Source: Rhizobium etli CFN 42
Lineage (GTDB): Bacteria > Pseudomonadota > Alphaproteobacteria > Rhizobiales > Rhizobiaceae
Assembly (NCBI RefSeq): GCF_000092045.1
Contig: NC_007764.1
Span: forward strand, 62,001-126,000
Length of the DNA: 64,000 nucleotides
Direction of reading: 5' to 3'
The stretch's first letter is position 1; the number at the start of each line of letters is the position of its first letter. The notes below the pieces were generated by a model. That model was given only the letters and a program-made list of their open reading frames with translations, did not search any database and had not been told where the DNA came from. Both the position numbers and the translations under genes were made by a program. Below are positions 49,441-58,690 of this stretch, in pieces.

Positions 49441-50508
49441 ATGGCTGAGGTCAATATTTCAGAGGCGCGGAAGGCCTATGGCGCCTTAAATATCCTGCAT
49501 GGGGTCGATATAGACATTCGCGACGGCGAGTTCGTGGTGCTCGTCGGTCCGTCCGGTTGCGGCAAGTCGACCTTGCTGCGCATGGTCGCAGGGCTCGAAA
49601 GCATTACCGGCGGCACCATCTCGATCGGAGGAAAGATCGTCAACAATCTGCCCCCAAAGGATCGCGATATCGCGATGGTCTTCCAAAGTTATGCGCTCTA
49701 TCCGCACAAGACCGTTGCCGAGAACATGGTCTTTGCGCTGCGCCTGCAGAAGCAGCCGGCCGATGTCATCAAGCAGCGTCTGCAGGCGGCGGCTGAAACA
49801 CTCGACCTGGTGCCCTATCTTGACCGCTATCCGCGCCAGCTTTCCGGCGGCCAGCGGCAGCGCGTGGCGATGGGACGAGCCATTGTCAGGTCACCGCAGG
49901 TCTTCCTGTTCGACGAGCCCCTGTCGAACCTTGACGCCAAGCTGCGCGTGCAGATGCGCAAGGAGATCAAGGAACTCCACCAAAGACTGAGAACCACGAC
50001 GATCTACGTCACCCATGATCAGGTCGAAGCGATGACCATGGCCGACAAGATCGTCGTCATGCAGGGCGGCAGGATCGAGCAGACCGGAACGCCCCTGGAG
50101 CTTTACGACCGTCCGCGCAATACGTTCGTGGCCACCTTCATCGGCTCGCCGTCGATGAATCTGCTGAACGGTCGCTACAAGGCCGATGGTGCGTCGTTCG
50201 TGACCGAGACAGGCGACGAGATTGCGCTCGGTTTCACACCGGAGGCGTCTGACGGACAGTCTGTGCTTCTCGGCGTACGCCCCGAACATCTGTCGCTCAG
50301 CCCGGGCGGCTTGGAAACGATCGTCAACGTCACCGAGCCCACCGGCCACGAGACGATGGTCTTCCTGCGCTACGGCTCCGGCGAGCTTGTCGCGGTGCTG
50401 TCCGAACGTCACGATTTCGAGCCGGGTCAGGTCGTGACGATAGCCCCTCGGCCGGGCAAGCTCCATCTGTTCGATGCGGAGTCAGGTCAGACGCTGCGGC
50501 GAGATTGA
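49441..50508 (+). CDS. Carbohydrate ABC transporter ATP-binding protein (UgpC/MalK-like)
   Basis: This 355-residue ATPase serves the CUT1 importer encoded on the opposite strand. Motifs are Walker [11 protein letters not shown]-loop [12 protein letters not shown], signature [14 protein letters not shown], Walker [15 protein letters not shown], and a C-terminal TOBE domain (VRPEHLSL). GTGGGAGG precedes the ATG at 49441. It is transcribed away from the binding-protein gene across the two LacI-type palindromes, so both arms are probably co-repressed. It is close in sequence to the UgpC copy of this window. Confidence 0.93.
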   Translation: MAEVNISEARKAYGALNILHGVDIDIRDGEFVVLVGPSGCGKSTLLRMVAGLESITGGTISIGGKIVNNLPPKDRDIAMVFQSYALYPHKTVAENMVFALRLQKQPADVIKQRLQAAAETLDLVPYLDRYPRQLSGGQRQRVAMGRAIVRSPQVFLFDEPLSNLDAKLRVQMRKEIKELHQRLRTTTIYVTHDQVEAMTMADKIVVMQGGRIEQTGTPLELYDRPRNTFVATFIGSPSMNLLNGRYKADGASFVTETGDEIALGFTPEASDGQSVLLGVRPEHLSLSPGGLETIVNVTEPTGHETMVFLRYGSGELVAVLSERHDFEPGQVVTIAPRPGKLHLFDAESGQTLRRD

Positions 50509-50589
50509 GGCCATGGATGTCCCGGCAATCTGCATTCGCCGGGTGAGGAGCCGCGATGATCGCCCATTCGCACGAAGGCGGTTTGCGTT

Positions 50590-51573
50590 TTACGGTGTCA
50601 GCACCGCTGCCCCGCTCAACCGGCCGGCACGCAGATCGTCGAGCGCCCGGTTGGCGTCGCTAAGCGGATAGACGGTCGTGTGGGTCCTGACGCCTGCCTG
50701 ACGGGCGACGGGAAAGAATTCCTCCGCGTCGCCACGCGTGAGGTTTGCGACCGAGACGACGCTTCGCTCGCCCCAGATCAAGGCATAGGGCATCGCCGGA
50801 ACGTCGCTCATATGGATGCCTCCGCAGACGACCCTGCCGCCCTTGCGCACGACTTTCAAGGCCGCCGGCACGAGCGCTCCGACCGGAGCGAAGATGATGG
50901 CCGCATCCAGCATGACCGGCGGGCTTTCATCGGAGCTTCCCGCCCAGACAGCGCCGAGGCTGAGGGCAAAACGGCGCGCCGCAACATCGCCTGCTCTCGA
51001 GAACGCATAGACCTCACGGCCCTGCCAGCGGCAGATTTGGGCGATGATATGAGCGGCCGCACCGAACCCGTAGAGCCCGATCCTAGCGCCGTCGCCAGCC
51101 TTCTTCAATGAACGCCATCCTATGAGACCGGCGCAGAGCAGCGGGGCAAGAGCGACAGGATCAGCCTGAGCGTCCAGCGCGAAGGCATAGTCGGCATCCG
51201 CGACGACATGGGTGGCAAAGCCGCCGTCGCGCGTATAGCCGGTGAACTGCGGCCGGTCGCAGAGGTTTTCCTCTCCGGCCCGACAAAAGGAACAGGATCC
51301 GCAAGCGTGGCCAAGCCATGGTACGCCGACCCTTTGTCCAATCCGCGACGAGGCGATCCCCTCCCCGACCGCCTCGACGATGCCGACGATCTCGTGGCCG
51401 GGAACGAGCGGGAGCTTGGGGTTGTCAAGATCGCCGTCACAGACGTGAAGGTCGGTCCGGCAGACGGCGCAGGCCTCCATTCTCAGCATCAGCTGCCCCT
51501 GTCCCGGCACGGGATCGGGCCGCTCGACCGGGCGCAAGGGAGACCCGACCGCTTCGAGGATCATTGCCTTCAC
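50590..51573 (-). CDS. Zinc-dependent alcohol dehydrogenase family protein
   Basis: The 327-residue protein is a medium-chain dehydrogenase: catalytic zinc ligands in CAVCRTDLHV and PGHEIVG, and structural zinc cysteines in GHACGSCSFCRAGEENLC. The nucleotide-binding glycine motif is GLYGFGAAAH. The GTG at 51573 follows GGAGGAGGAC and gives the usual VKAMILEAVGSP start; an ATG at 51564 is less likely. Its 3' end faces the ABC ATPase gene. A second alcohol dehydrogenase starts 198 bases away on the other strand. Substrate unknown. Confidence 0.9.
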   Translation of the reverse strand: MKAMILEAVGSPLRPVERPDPVPGQGQLMLRMEACAVCRTDLHVCDGDLDNPKLPLVPGHEIVGIVEAVGEGIASSRIGQRVGVPWLGHACGSCSFCRAGEENLCDRPQFTGYTRDGGFATHVVADADYAFALDAQADPVALAPLLCAGLIGWRSLKKAGDGARIGLYGFGAAAHIIAQICRWQGREVYAFSRAGDVAARRFALSLGAVWAGSSDESPPVMLDAAIIFAPVGALVPAALKVVRKGGRVVCGGIHMSDVPAMPYALIWGERSVVSVANLTRGDAEEFFPVARQAGVRTHTTVYPLSDANRALDDLRAGRLSGAAVLTP

Positions 51574-51770
51574 GCGTCCTCCTCCCGTTGGTGATGCCAC
51601 GTTGCGCAGGGGACAAAGGGAAACCCCATGATGAGCGCGCTTTGGCCGGCGTCAAGCTTCAAGCGCGATCAGCGCGATGTTCCCTCCCGCTCTTTGCGAT
51701 AGCTCAATGAGCGGCGCTTCCATCGCAAGCATGATCCGACCGGGATAACCATCGCGAAGGGATGAAGATC

Positions 51771-52844
51771 ATGACGAGCAAGATGATGAAGGCGGCAGTG
51801 GTGCGCGAATTCGGCAAGCCGCTTGCAATCGAATGCGTGCCGATTCCTGTTCCCGGTCCAGGTGAAATCCTGGTGAAGGTTGCCGCCTGCGGGGTGTGCC
51901 ATACCGATCTGCATGCCGCCGAGGGCGACTGGCCTGTCAAGCCGGTGCCGCCGTTCATTCCCGGTCATGAAGCAGCCGGCATTGTTGCCGCCCTCGGTCC
52001 TGATGTCACCGAATTCAAGGAAGGCGATGCCGTCGGCGTCGCCTGGCTGCACGATGCCTGCCTGCGCTGCGAATATTGCGAGACCGGCTGGGAAACGCTC
52101 TGCGCGCATCAGCACAATACCGGCTATAGCTGCAACGGCGGCTTTGCTGAATATGTCGTCGCCTCGGCCGCTTTCGCAGCCCGCCTGCCGGCCGGCCTCG
52201 ATTTCGCCGAGATCGCTCCCATCCTCTGCGCCGGCGTGACGACCTACAAGGGATTGAAGGAGACGGAGGCGCGGCCCGGCGAGTGGGTGGCAATATCGGG
52301 CGTCGGCGGCCTCGGTCATGTCGCAATCCAATACGCCAAGGCGATGGGCCTCAAGGTGGTGGCGCTCGATGTCGCCGCCGCCAAGCTCGATCTCGCCCGC
52401 CAGGTGGGCGCCGATCTCGCCCTCAATGCCCGCGCCGAGGACACGGTCGAAAAGGTGCTGAAGGCAACGAATGGGGGAGCGCACGGCGTGGTCGTCACCG
52501 CCGTCTCGCCACCGGCTTTCTCGCAGGCTCTCGGCATGGTGCGGCGCAAGGGCACCGTCAGCCTCGTCGGCCTGCCGCCGGGCAACTTTCCGACGCCGAT
52601 TTTCGACGTCGTGCTGAAGCGCATTACCATCCGCGGCTCGATCGTCGGCACCCGCCGCGATCTCGACGAAGCCCTGGCTTTCGCCGCCGAAGGAAGGGTC
52701 CGCGCCGAGATTGCCAAGGCGCCTCTCGACGATGTCAACGATATTTTCGCCAGCCTTAAGGCGGGAACGATCGAAGGTCGCATGGTGCTCGATATCGCTG
52801 GGGAGGCGGGCGTATCCGCAGCGGCAGAGCAATCCGCCGCATAG
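51771..52844 (+). CDS. adhP: Alcohol dehydrogenase AdhP-type
   Basis: This 357-residue zinc alcohol dehydrogenase closely follows the propanol-preferring AdhP pattern: ACGVCHTDLHAAEGDW and PGHEAAGIV for the catalytic zinc, CLRCEYCETGWETLC for the structural zinc, and GVGGLGHVAIQYAKAMG for NAD. The ATG at 51771 is chosen because AAGGG lies at good distance; the ATG at 51762 is too close to it. In other bacteria AdhP-type enzymes are induced at low oxygen, fitting the FNR/FixK-like boxes of this region. Confidence 0.9.
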   Translation: MTSKMMKAAVVREFGKPLAIECVPIPVPGPGEILVKVAACGVCHTDLHAAEGDWPVKPVPPFIPGHEAAGIVAALGPDVTEFKEGDAVGVAWLHDACLRCEYCETGWETLCAHQHNTGYSCNGGFAEYVVASAAFAARLPAGLDFAEIAPILCAGVTTYKGLKETEARPGEWVAISGVGGLGHVAIQYAKAMGLKVVALDVAAAKLDLARQVGADLALNARAEDTVEKVLKATNGGAHGVVVTAVSPPAFSQALGMVRRKGTVSLVGLPPGNFPTPIFDVVLKRITIRGSIVGTRRDLDEALAFAAEGRVRAEIAKAPLDDVNDIFASLKAGTIEGRMVLDIAGEAGVSAAAEQSAA

Positions 52845-52951
52845 CCTGTCCGTAGGCCGCTGCCTTTGCCATAGGGAGAGCGGCCTACACATTCGCATGC
52901 CGGCAAGCCGCGGCGGGATGTCCGCATATATGTCAGCGCCGACGCTCAAAT

Positions 52952-52965
52952 TTGACGTCGATCAA
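52952..52965. promoter_or_regulatory. FNR/FixK-like box upstream of the CBS-BON gene
   Basis: TTGACGTCGATCAA agrees with TTGAT-N4-ATCAA in nine of ten defined positions. It lies 126 bases upstream of the CBS-BON start, in a gene-free gap (52845-53091). Control by an FNR/FixK-type regulator under low oxygen is inferred. Confidence 0.6.
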
Positions 52966-53091
52966 AGAATTCGGACTGCATCGCCGCTAGCTTGTTCCCA
53001 TTGGGTTCGCCGGCAAGCGCCTGCCCATTCAAATGCTTGAGACCATGTCCGCCCGACGTGAAACGGACGCTTGTCTCATCGGGAGTGAACC

Positions 53092-53814
53092 ATGCTCGTT
53101 CAAGCCATCATGACGTCGCCGGCGATCACCGTAACGGCATCCGCCTCCGTAGCCGAAGCGGCCAGGTTGATGCTCGACAACAGGATCAGCGGCCTGCCGG
53201 TCGTCGGTGCCAACGGTGCGCTCGTCGGCATTGTCAGCGAGGGGGATTTCCTGCGCCGCAGCGAACTGAGCACCGAGCGCAAACGGTCGTGGTTGCTCGA
53301 ATGGCTGACAAGCTCGGGAAGGATCGCCGCGGAATATGTGCGCACGCACGGGCGGCGGGTGGAGGAGGTCATGACAGCGCCGGTCAGCGCGATTGCCCCG
53401 ACCGCCTCCCTTTCCGATGCGGTGCGGCTGATGGAGCGCCAGGAGATCAAGCGCCTGCCGGTCGTGGAGGGTGGCAGGCTCGTCGGCATCGTCGCCCGCT
53501 CCGATCTGCTGCGCGCGCTTTCGCAGGCGCTGCCGGCCACTTCCACGTCTGCCGGAGATGCGCAGATCCAGGCGGCGATCGAGGCAGCGCTGGCAAAGCA
53601 GAGCTGGAGCCGCAACGGCTTCATCCACTCCCGCGTGACCGACGGTATTGCCGAGCTCACCGGAACCGTCTTCGACGAACGGGAGCGTCTCGCCGCAAAA
53701 GTCGCCGTCGAGAATGTTGCGGGCGTCACGTCAGTCAAGGATCAGCTCGTCTGGGTCGATCCCTATTACGGCATCGCGCTGCCGCCGCCGGACGCCGAAA
53801 CCAGCCAGGCGTGA
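53092..53814 (+). CDS. CBS-domain protein with C-terminal BON domain
   Basis: The 240-residue soluble protein has two CBS repeats (about residues 7-60, MTSPAITVTASASVAEAA, and 92-145, MTAPVSAIAPTASL) that bind adenine nucleotides in relatives. They are followed by a BON domain (about 160-225, VTDGIAELTGTVFDE). CBS-BON proteins occur in stress and anaerobic regulons of proteobacteria. The start codon follows GGGAG. The exact role is unknown; an energy-state sensor is a reasonable guess. Confidence 0.88.
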   Translation: MLVQAIMTSPAITVTASASVAEAARLMLDNRISGLPVVGANGALVGIVSEGDFLRRSELSTERKRSWLLEWLTSSGRIAAEYVRTHGRRVEEVMTAPVSAIAPTASLSDAVRLMERQEIKRLPVVEGGRLVGIVARSDLLRALSQALPATSTSAGDAQIQAAIEAALAKQSWSRNGFIHSRVTDGIAELTGTVFDERERLAAKVAVENVAGVTSVKDQLVWVDPYYGIALPPPDAETSQA

Positions 53815-53973
53815 ATTTGGTCAGCCGGCAGGGGGGCGCCGCAAAAAGCGGAAGCCGGCACCCGCCGTTCGCGATGGCGCCGGCCGTTCTGACGCGCGAG
53901 GCACGCTGTCGCGGCGCGGGCTGCGGCCTGCCCAAACCTCTCGCGCGGACACATATGGGAGCGAGACGCTAAA

Positions 53974-54718
53974 ATGCCGAAAAGTCTGCTCGGTTTCGTG
54001 CTTCTCATCAGCCGCTACATCAGATGGCGATTGCAGCCCTATCCATCGTTCTTTTTCCTCGCCGGCACGGCACCGCTCGAAATCCAGAGGCGCATCATCA
54101 ATGCAGCCACTGAGCGCGGCTCCTATAGGGCAATCCTGATCCTCGTCCTTGCCTATCTCGGGCTTGTCCTGCTGGAGGGGCTGACCAAGCTGATGTTGAA
54201 CGTCTATCGCGGCTGGGTCGGGGAAATCGCGGTCCGCTGGCTGCGCAAGTCGGCGCTCGCCGCTTCGCAGCGATCGGAAGAAGCGCCCCTCGATGCGCTT
54301 GCCGAAGGCGTTCAGCTCTCGATCATTATCGCCGAGGCGGAGCCGGTCGGCGGTTTCGTCGGCACCAGCATCTCGGGAGCCGCTGTTGCAGGCTGGGATT
54401 CTGGTCGCCGTCGGCTGCTATTTGATCTTCCTGCAGCCACTGATGGCGCTTGCCGTCGCCGTCGTCTTCCTGCCGCAGATCGGCTTCGTGCCGCTGATGC
54501 AATCGGCGATCAACCGCCGGGTGAAGACAAAGATCACCGTGATGCGACGTGTGAGCCAAAGCATGGTCCAGCATGTCGTTACCGATGATGCGCTTGATGC
54601 CCAGACGCCCCGGGTGGAGAGACTCTTCTCGCTGAACATGAGCGTCTACAGCACCTTGCCCTCGCCGGGCCGATCCTTGAACAGGGCCCCGCACTCTCCT
54701 AATGCGACAGTAGGATAG
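53974..54718 (+). pseudogene. Broken ABC exporter membrane-domain gene
   Basis: The N-terminal membrane part of an ABC transporter with fused domains is recognisable, but it is frameshifted. The frame from 53974 begins MPKSLLGFVLLISR, passes through two compensating shifts near 54010-54060, and reads FLAGTAPLEIQRRIINAA. At about 54380 it jumps to another frame (LLQAGILVAVGCYLIFLQPL) which ends in unrelated sequence at 54718. The ATP-binding domain is absent. It runs into the convergent Usp gene, so the 3' half was lost by deletion. Confidence 0.72.
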
Positions 54719-55523
54719 GCAGGGTGATGCTGGTCAGCACTGCCCGGGTGGCGCCGCCGAGCACGAATTCTCGCAGTCGCGAATGACCGAAGCCGCCCAT
54801 GACGAGAAGGTCGGCCCGCAGTTCGAAAGCCTTGTTCTGCAGCACCTCGCCAACCGGCTCGTCACGAGCGCGCACCTGCGCCACCTCGGCCACCACGCCG
54901 CTCTTCAGCAGGTTCTCGACGAGATAATCTCCCGTTTCGTATGTCACCGGCTTTTCGTCGATGACGGTGAGCAGGTAGACCTTGGACGCGCATTCCAGGA
55001 AGATCGAGGCATCATGGGCCGCCCGCGCAGCCGCGTGGCTGCCGTCCCACGCAATGGCGACATGATCGATCCGGCCGCCGAAAGGTGCGGGTGGATAAAG
55101 GATGAGCGGTCGCCCGGATCCGAACAACACCGCCTCGACGATCGGACGGGAGAGTCCCGCCAGTTCCAGAAGCACGAGATCGTAGGCGCGCGAGGCTTCT
55201 GCCAGCGCTTCGACGACGAAAGGTTCTTCAACCTTGATCTTGCGCGTCCGCAGATCGACGGAAGCCGCCCTTGCCTCGTCCATCGCCTTCTGCGTCAGCA
55301 CGGAACCGCGTTTGCGGCTCAGCGCTCCGGCCTCCCGCGCCATCTGCGCCGCATCGATGATCAACGAGGACAGCGCATTGGAGACATCCGGAACGGTGAT
55401 CTCGACCGCACAGACCGTGAGTGTCGCCTGCATGTGGCGCGCAAGTGCGATGGCATTGGCGATCATGACGTCCGAAGTCGCATCCGGATAGGTGAGGAGC
55501 GGAACAAAGATATGCTGTTTCAT
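54699..55523 (-). CDS. Universal stress protein with two Usp domains
   Basis: The 274-residue protein consists of two UspA-like halves. The second half keeps the nucleotide-binding pattern (VAIAWDGSHAAARA near residue 155 and LVMGGFGHSRLREFVLGGATRAVL at the end); the first half is degenerate. It is divergent from the DksA/TraR gene, with a perfect FNR/FixK-like box midway. Proteins of this type accumulate under low oxygen and stress. The start at 55523 follows GGAGGAT. Confidence 0.92.
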   Translation of the reverse strand: MKQHIFVPLLTYPDATSDVMIANAIALARHMQATLTVCAVEITVPDVSNALSSLIIDAAQMAREAGALSRKRGSVLTQKAMDEARAASVDLRTRKIKVEEPFVVEALAEASRAYDLVLLELAGLSRPIVEAVLFGSGRPLILYPPAPFGGRIDHVAIAWDGSHAAARAAHDASIFLECASKVYLLTVIDEKPVTYETGDYLVENLLKSGVVAEVAQVRARDEPVGEVLQNKAFELRADLLVMGGFGHSRLREFVLGGATRAVLTSITLPILLSH

Positions 55524-55589
55524 GACAATCCTCCGGAGGAGAGTGCGATAGCTGATGTCGCGACCCTGACAGCTGCTCGGAATTGCGCA

Positions 55590-55603
55590 TTGACATGCCT
55601 CAA
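55590..55603. promoter_or_regulatory. Weaker FNR/FixK-like site
   Basis: TTGACATGCCTCAA matches eight of ten defined positions of TTGAT-N4-ATCAA. It lies 66 bases upstream of the Usp gene and 33 bases from the perfect site, so it may be an auxiliary site. Confidence 0.35.
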
Positions 55604-55622
55604 GCCGGGCGCCTCACATCCG

Positions 55623-55636
55623 TTGATGCCGATCAA
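55623..55636. promoter_or_regulatory. Perfect FNR/FixK-type box between usp and dksA-like genes
   Basis: TTGATGCCGATCAA matches TTGAT-N4-ATCAA in all ten positions. Its centre is about 107 bases from the Usp start on one side and 109 from the zinc-finger gene on the other, so one dimer site may serve both divergent genes. A rough chance estimate gives far less than one such perfect site in 64 kb. Confidence 0.75.
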
Positions 55637-55738
55637 TGCAGCGCTGCTCAGAGGCTCTACGGTGATGATCAGTGATTTGTGGATGGCCGCCGGCCGGTTG
55701 AGACATATGCCGCCGGTCCTGCAGCAGGGAGAACATCG

Positions 55739-56059
55739 ATGAGCGAAAAGATGGAAAACAGACTGAAGACCTTGAGAGCGGATCTGCAGCGCCGGGTGTC
55801 GGCGATCGATGCCGACCTTGCTGCCGCTCTGGACCCGGATAGCGAAGATCGTGTGACCCAGCTCGAAAACGATCAGGTGCTGATGGAAATGCGGAAGGAA
55901 GCACGTGAGCAAATCATCTCTATCGACGCGGCTCTCGAGCGCCTGAATCACGGAAGCTTTGGCCGCTGCGTCAGATGCCTCGACCCGATCGACCCGGGCC
56001 GGTTGGAAGCCATTCCCTACACCCCCTATTGCGTGACCTGTGCTCGCCTGGCGGGCTAG
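55739..56059 (+). CDS. TraR/DksA-family zinc-finger protein
   Basis: The 106-residue protein has an N-terminal coiled-coil-like helical part and a C-terminal four-cysteine zinc finger (CVRCLDPIDPGRLEAIP...YCVTCA; the cysteines are near residues 78, 81, 99 and 102). DksA-type proteins bind RNA polymerase at its secondary channel. This short form may modulate transcription under stress. The ATG at 55739 follows GGGAG; an in-frame upstream start at 55679 is less likely. Confidence 0.88.
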   Translation: MSEKMENRLKTLRADLQRRVSAIDADLAAALDPDSEDRVTQLENDQVLMEMRKEAREQIISIDAALERLNHGSFGRCVRCLDPIDPGRLEAIPYTPYCVTCARLAG

Positions 56060-56086
56060 CAGCCGACCGGGACGCCGGGGACTGAC

Positions 56087-56891
56087 ATGACCGCGAGCAA
56101 TCTGGATCTCTCCGGTCCAAGGGGTGCGAGGCCAACGATCATGTCATACCCATTGCGCCAACTTCGTCCGGTTGTCCTCATTTTGCTGTCGACGTTTGGC
56201 ATTGTCGCCTCCATCGCTTTCCGTTTTGCCAGCCTGCCGGCGGCATCCTCCTATGTGCTTGCCGGATGTATTGTCGTCACATTGCTGTCTCTTGCCGTGG
56301 ACGTCGTTGCAGGACTTCGTGCCGGAGAGTTCGGGCTGGACTTTCTCGCCGCCGTTGCGATGGCTTCGGCGCTGTGGTTCGGCGAGAATCTGGCCGGTGC
56401 GATCGTTGCCGTGATGTACGCCGGCGGCCAGTTCCTGGAGGCTTACGCGCACCATCGAGCCGACGAGGGCATGTCCGATCTCCTGGCGAAAATTCCGCGC
56501 ACGGCACGCAGGTTGCGGCGGCGGTCGCCTCCACCCTCAGCCTCGGCGCCGTCAAAGCGCGCCTTTCGCCCGCCGACAAAGTGGCCGTCATCAAGGAAGA
56601 GCGCGCTGGCGGATCGGTGCTAATGGTCGGTGACGGGGTGAACGATGCTCCGGCCCTGGCGGCGGCCGACATTGTCCTTGTCAGGGATAGCCTTCGAGGC
56701 ATCGTAGATGCGATCACAACCGCCCGCCGCGCGCGCAATATCGCACTGCAAAGCGTCCTTGCCGGATGGGCCTGTCTATCCTTGCAATGATCGCCGCGGG
56801 ATTGGGATATCTGCCTCCGGTCGCCGGCGCGATGCTGCAGGAAGTGATTGATGTTGCAGTCATCATGAACGCGTTGCGAGCCCTTCACTGA
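56087..56891 (+). pseudogene. Internally deleted heavy-metal P1B-type ATPase
   Basis: The first 140 codons give the membrane-entry part of a metal ATPase (TFGIVASIAFRFASLP; GGQFLEAYAHHRADEGMSDLL). At about 56500 the reading frame jumps directly to the C-terminal catalytic end (STLSLGAVKARLSPADKVA; MVGDGVNDAPALAAADI). All of the central region, with the ion-binding CPx helix and the DKTGT phosphorylation loop, is missing. A second small deletion after AAAD removes the usual VGVAMG segment. A last shift near 56765 leads to [19 protein letters not shown] and the stop at 56891. It cannot pump metal. Confidence 0.85.
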
Positions 56892-57022
56892 TTGCTGACA
56901 AGGCATAGCGGCTGTCGTCCGGCGACCTTGAATACCGCAGCAAGGCTTGGCGAGGTGCTCGCTGCGGCAGGCCGGCATCTGTCAAAGACTCTTCGGTTGC
57001 TTCCTTGTCTTGGTCTCGGAAA

Positions 57023-57036
57023 TTGCGCTTCATCAA
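57023..57036. promoter_or_regulatory. FNR/FixK-like site upstream of the flavin-binding protein gene
   Basis: TTGCGCTTCATCAA keeps one perfect half-site (ATCAA) and three of five bases in the other. It lies 57 bases upstream of the start at 57094, a normal activator distance. It is weaker than the boxes at 52952 and 55623. Confidence 0.35.
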
Positions 57037-57093
57037 TGCACGAGGCGGGCGTCAACCTACAATACGTTGGCGATCAGGTGAAAGGAGCACCTC

Positions 57094-57549
57094 ATGTCAT
57101 TGGGTTTACGGGAATTCACCTTGGCCGAATGCTACGCCATCCTGGAAGAGACGCGCTTTGGGCACCTGGCCTGCTGCAAGGACGGCCAGCCATATGTCGT
57201 CCCCATCTATTTCGCCTATGACAGCGGCGTCGCATACTGTTTTTCGATGCCCGGCCGCAAACTGGAATGGATGCGCGAAAACGACAAGGTTTGTCTGCAG
57301 GTCGATCAGCGGGCGGGCTCGGGCTGGAGGAGCGTCATCGCTGAAGGAAGGTTCGAGGAGTTTCCAGATACCGAAGTTTGGCGCAGCGAACGCCTGCACG
57401 CCTGGGAAATGTTGCAGAAACACTCGGACTGGTGGGAAGTCGGCTCGCTTAAACCACAAGAAGTTCCAGTCTTCGGCAAATCTCCGCACATTTTCTTTGG
57501 AATCCTTGTGCGGTCATTGTCGGGCCGAACCGCTTTCGCCGTCGACTAG
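57094..57549 (+). CDS. Pyridoxamine 5'-phosphate oxidase-like FMN-binding protein
   Basis: The 151-residue protein has the split-barrel flavin-binding fold of the NimA/PNPOx-like group (LEETRFGHLACCKDGQPYVVPIYFAYD; FSMPGRKLEWMRENDKVCLQVD). Homologues bind FMN, F420 or heme and are often found next to Usp genes in low-oxygen regulons. GTGAAAGGAG precedes the ATG. Its reaction is not known. Confidence 0.85.
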   Translation: MSLGLREFTLAECYAILEETRFGHLACCKDGQPYVVPIYFAYDSGVAYCFSMPGRKLEWMRENDKVCLQVDQRAGSGWRSVIAEGRFEEFPDTEVWRSERLHAWEMLQKHSDWWEVGSLKPQEVPVFGKSPHIFFGILVRSLSGRTAFAVD

Positions 57550-57703
57550 CGCGCGCTTTTGGGAACGCATGGGGGCGGTTCAAAGATTACAGCGCTGCGG
57601 GGCGGCTCCTGCAGCGCTGAATTGTCGTGGTGTTATCATTGCCGATGCGGCCTGGCTCCGACCGCAGGCCTCCTCCTCCGAGGTCGGCTCGCGGTCTGCC
57701 CGT

Positions 57704-58536
57704 TCAATGGGCCATGAAAATCGGGGCCTTGGCCTCTTCGATCATCCTGCGCGTCACGCCGCCGAATATCGTCTGCTGCCAGCGCGGATGATTGTAGGCG
57801 CCCATGACGATCAGATCGGCCGATGTATCGACAGCGTGCTGCCGAAGAGCCTCGTCTGCGCGCTGTCCGCCACTGGCAATGCGGTCCACCTGAACTTTGA
57901 CGCCATGACGGGCAAGATAGGTGGCGATATCGGCGCCCGGCTCCTCGCCATTCGCGCGCATCCTGGCAACCGGATCCACCAGAGTGACATAAACAATGTC
58001 TGCCTGTTTGAGCAGATCAAGCACCTGCCGGGCTGCGCGCGACGCCTCGTCGCTCGAATCCCAGGCCAGCAAAACCGACCTGCACGGCGAATTCATCGGC
58101 CGTGTTCCGCGGTTGATGAGAATTGGGGTTGGCGTCCGGAAGAGTGCGCCGTCGATGATCCTTTTGCGCAGCTGGTCGTCCCGGGCCGCCTGCCGTCCGA
58201 CCAGGACGACATCGGCGTAAAGCGCCCGCTCGGCAATGTCCTCGCCAGCCCATGCAAACTCCGTATAGACGTCCTGGACTTCGTAGGAGATTCCGCTTCG
58301 GCCGAGAATAGTCTTGATCTCGTCGGTCTTTTCGGAGAGCGCGTCGATTTCGCGCTGGCGCTCTTCGATCCAGACGGTAGAGATGGCGTTATACTCGCCG
58401 ATCATCGGAGGCGCTCCCAGCGAAATCACCATCGCATTGAGATGTGCGCCATGAGCGCCGCAAAATCGACTGCGGTTTTCAGGTCTTCCTCGAACTGATT
58501 GACGCTGACGATATTCAGTACCGTCCGGATGGTCAT
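57704..58536 (-). pseudogene. Universal stress protein gene with a frameshift
   Basis: The natural start is ATG at 58536 (MTIRTVLNIVSVNQFEEDL), preceded by GAGG. After about 32 codons (ALMAH) a one-base loss near 58440 breaks the frame. The remaining 240 codons continue in the next frame as AMVISLGAPPMIGEYN down to 57704, with an intact second Usp domain (VLLAWDSSDEASRAARQ; LIVMGAYNHPRWQQTIFGGV). Either the gene is inactivated, a shorter internal start is used, or the sequence has an error. Otherwise the two-domain layout resembles the other Usp gene here. Confidence 0.75.
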
Positions 58537-58594
58537 GTCGATATACCTCTCTGGTTGGATAGGAGAAAGCGTAGCAGCCACGGCAGAGCGTTCC

Positions 58595-58608
58595 TTGACC
58601 TTCGTCAA
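58595..58608. promoter_or_regulatory. FNR/FixK-like palindrome between usp relic and small gene
   Basis: TTGACCTTCGTCAA is a perfect inverted repeat of TTGAC and matches eight of ten consensus positions. It lies 59 bases from the frameshifted Usp start and 83 bases from the small gene at 58691, so it could drive both. Confidence 0.5.
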
Positions 58609-58690
58609 AGCGATGCCGATTTAACTGTGTAGGCTGTTCTTCCCTGGCAGGACTTTCCGGGCAGGCCCGGTATCAGTTTGGAGGCGGCAG

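Noticed and set aside
51694..51707. TTGCGATAGCTCAA upstream of adhP as an FNR/FixK box
   Set aside because: It has only seven of ten defined positions and no perfect half-site, so it is too weak to list as a regulatory feature, although its position would fit.
51669..52949. Minus-strand open frame of 426 codons
   Set aside because: It is antisense to the AdhP-type dehydrogenase. Only the plus-strand product has zinc and NAD motifs.
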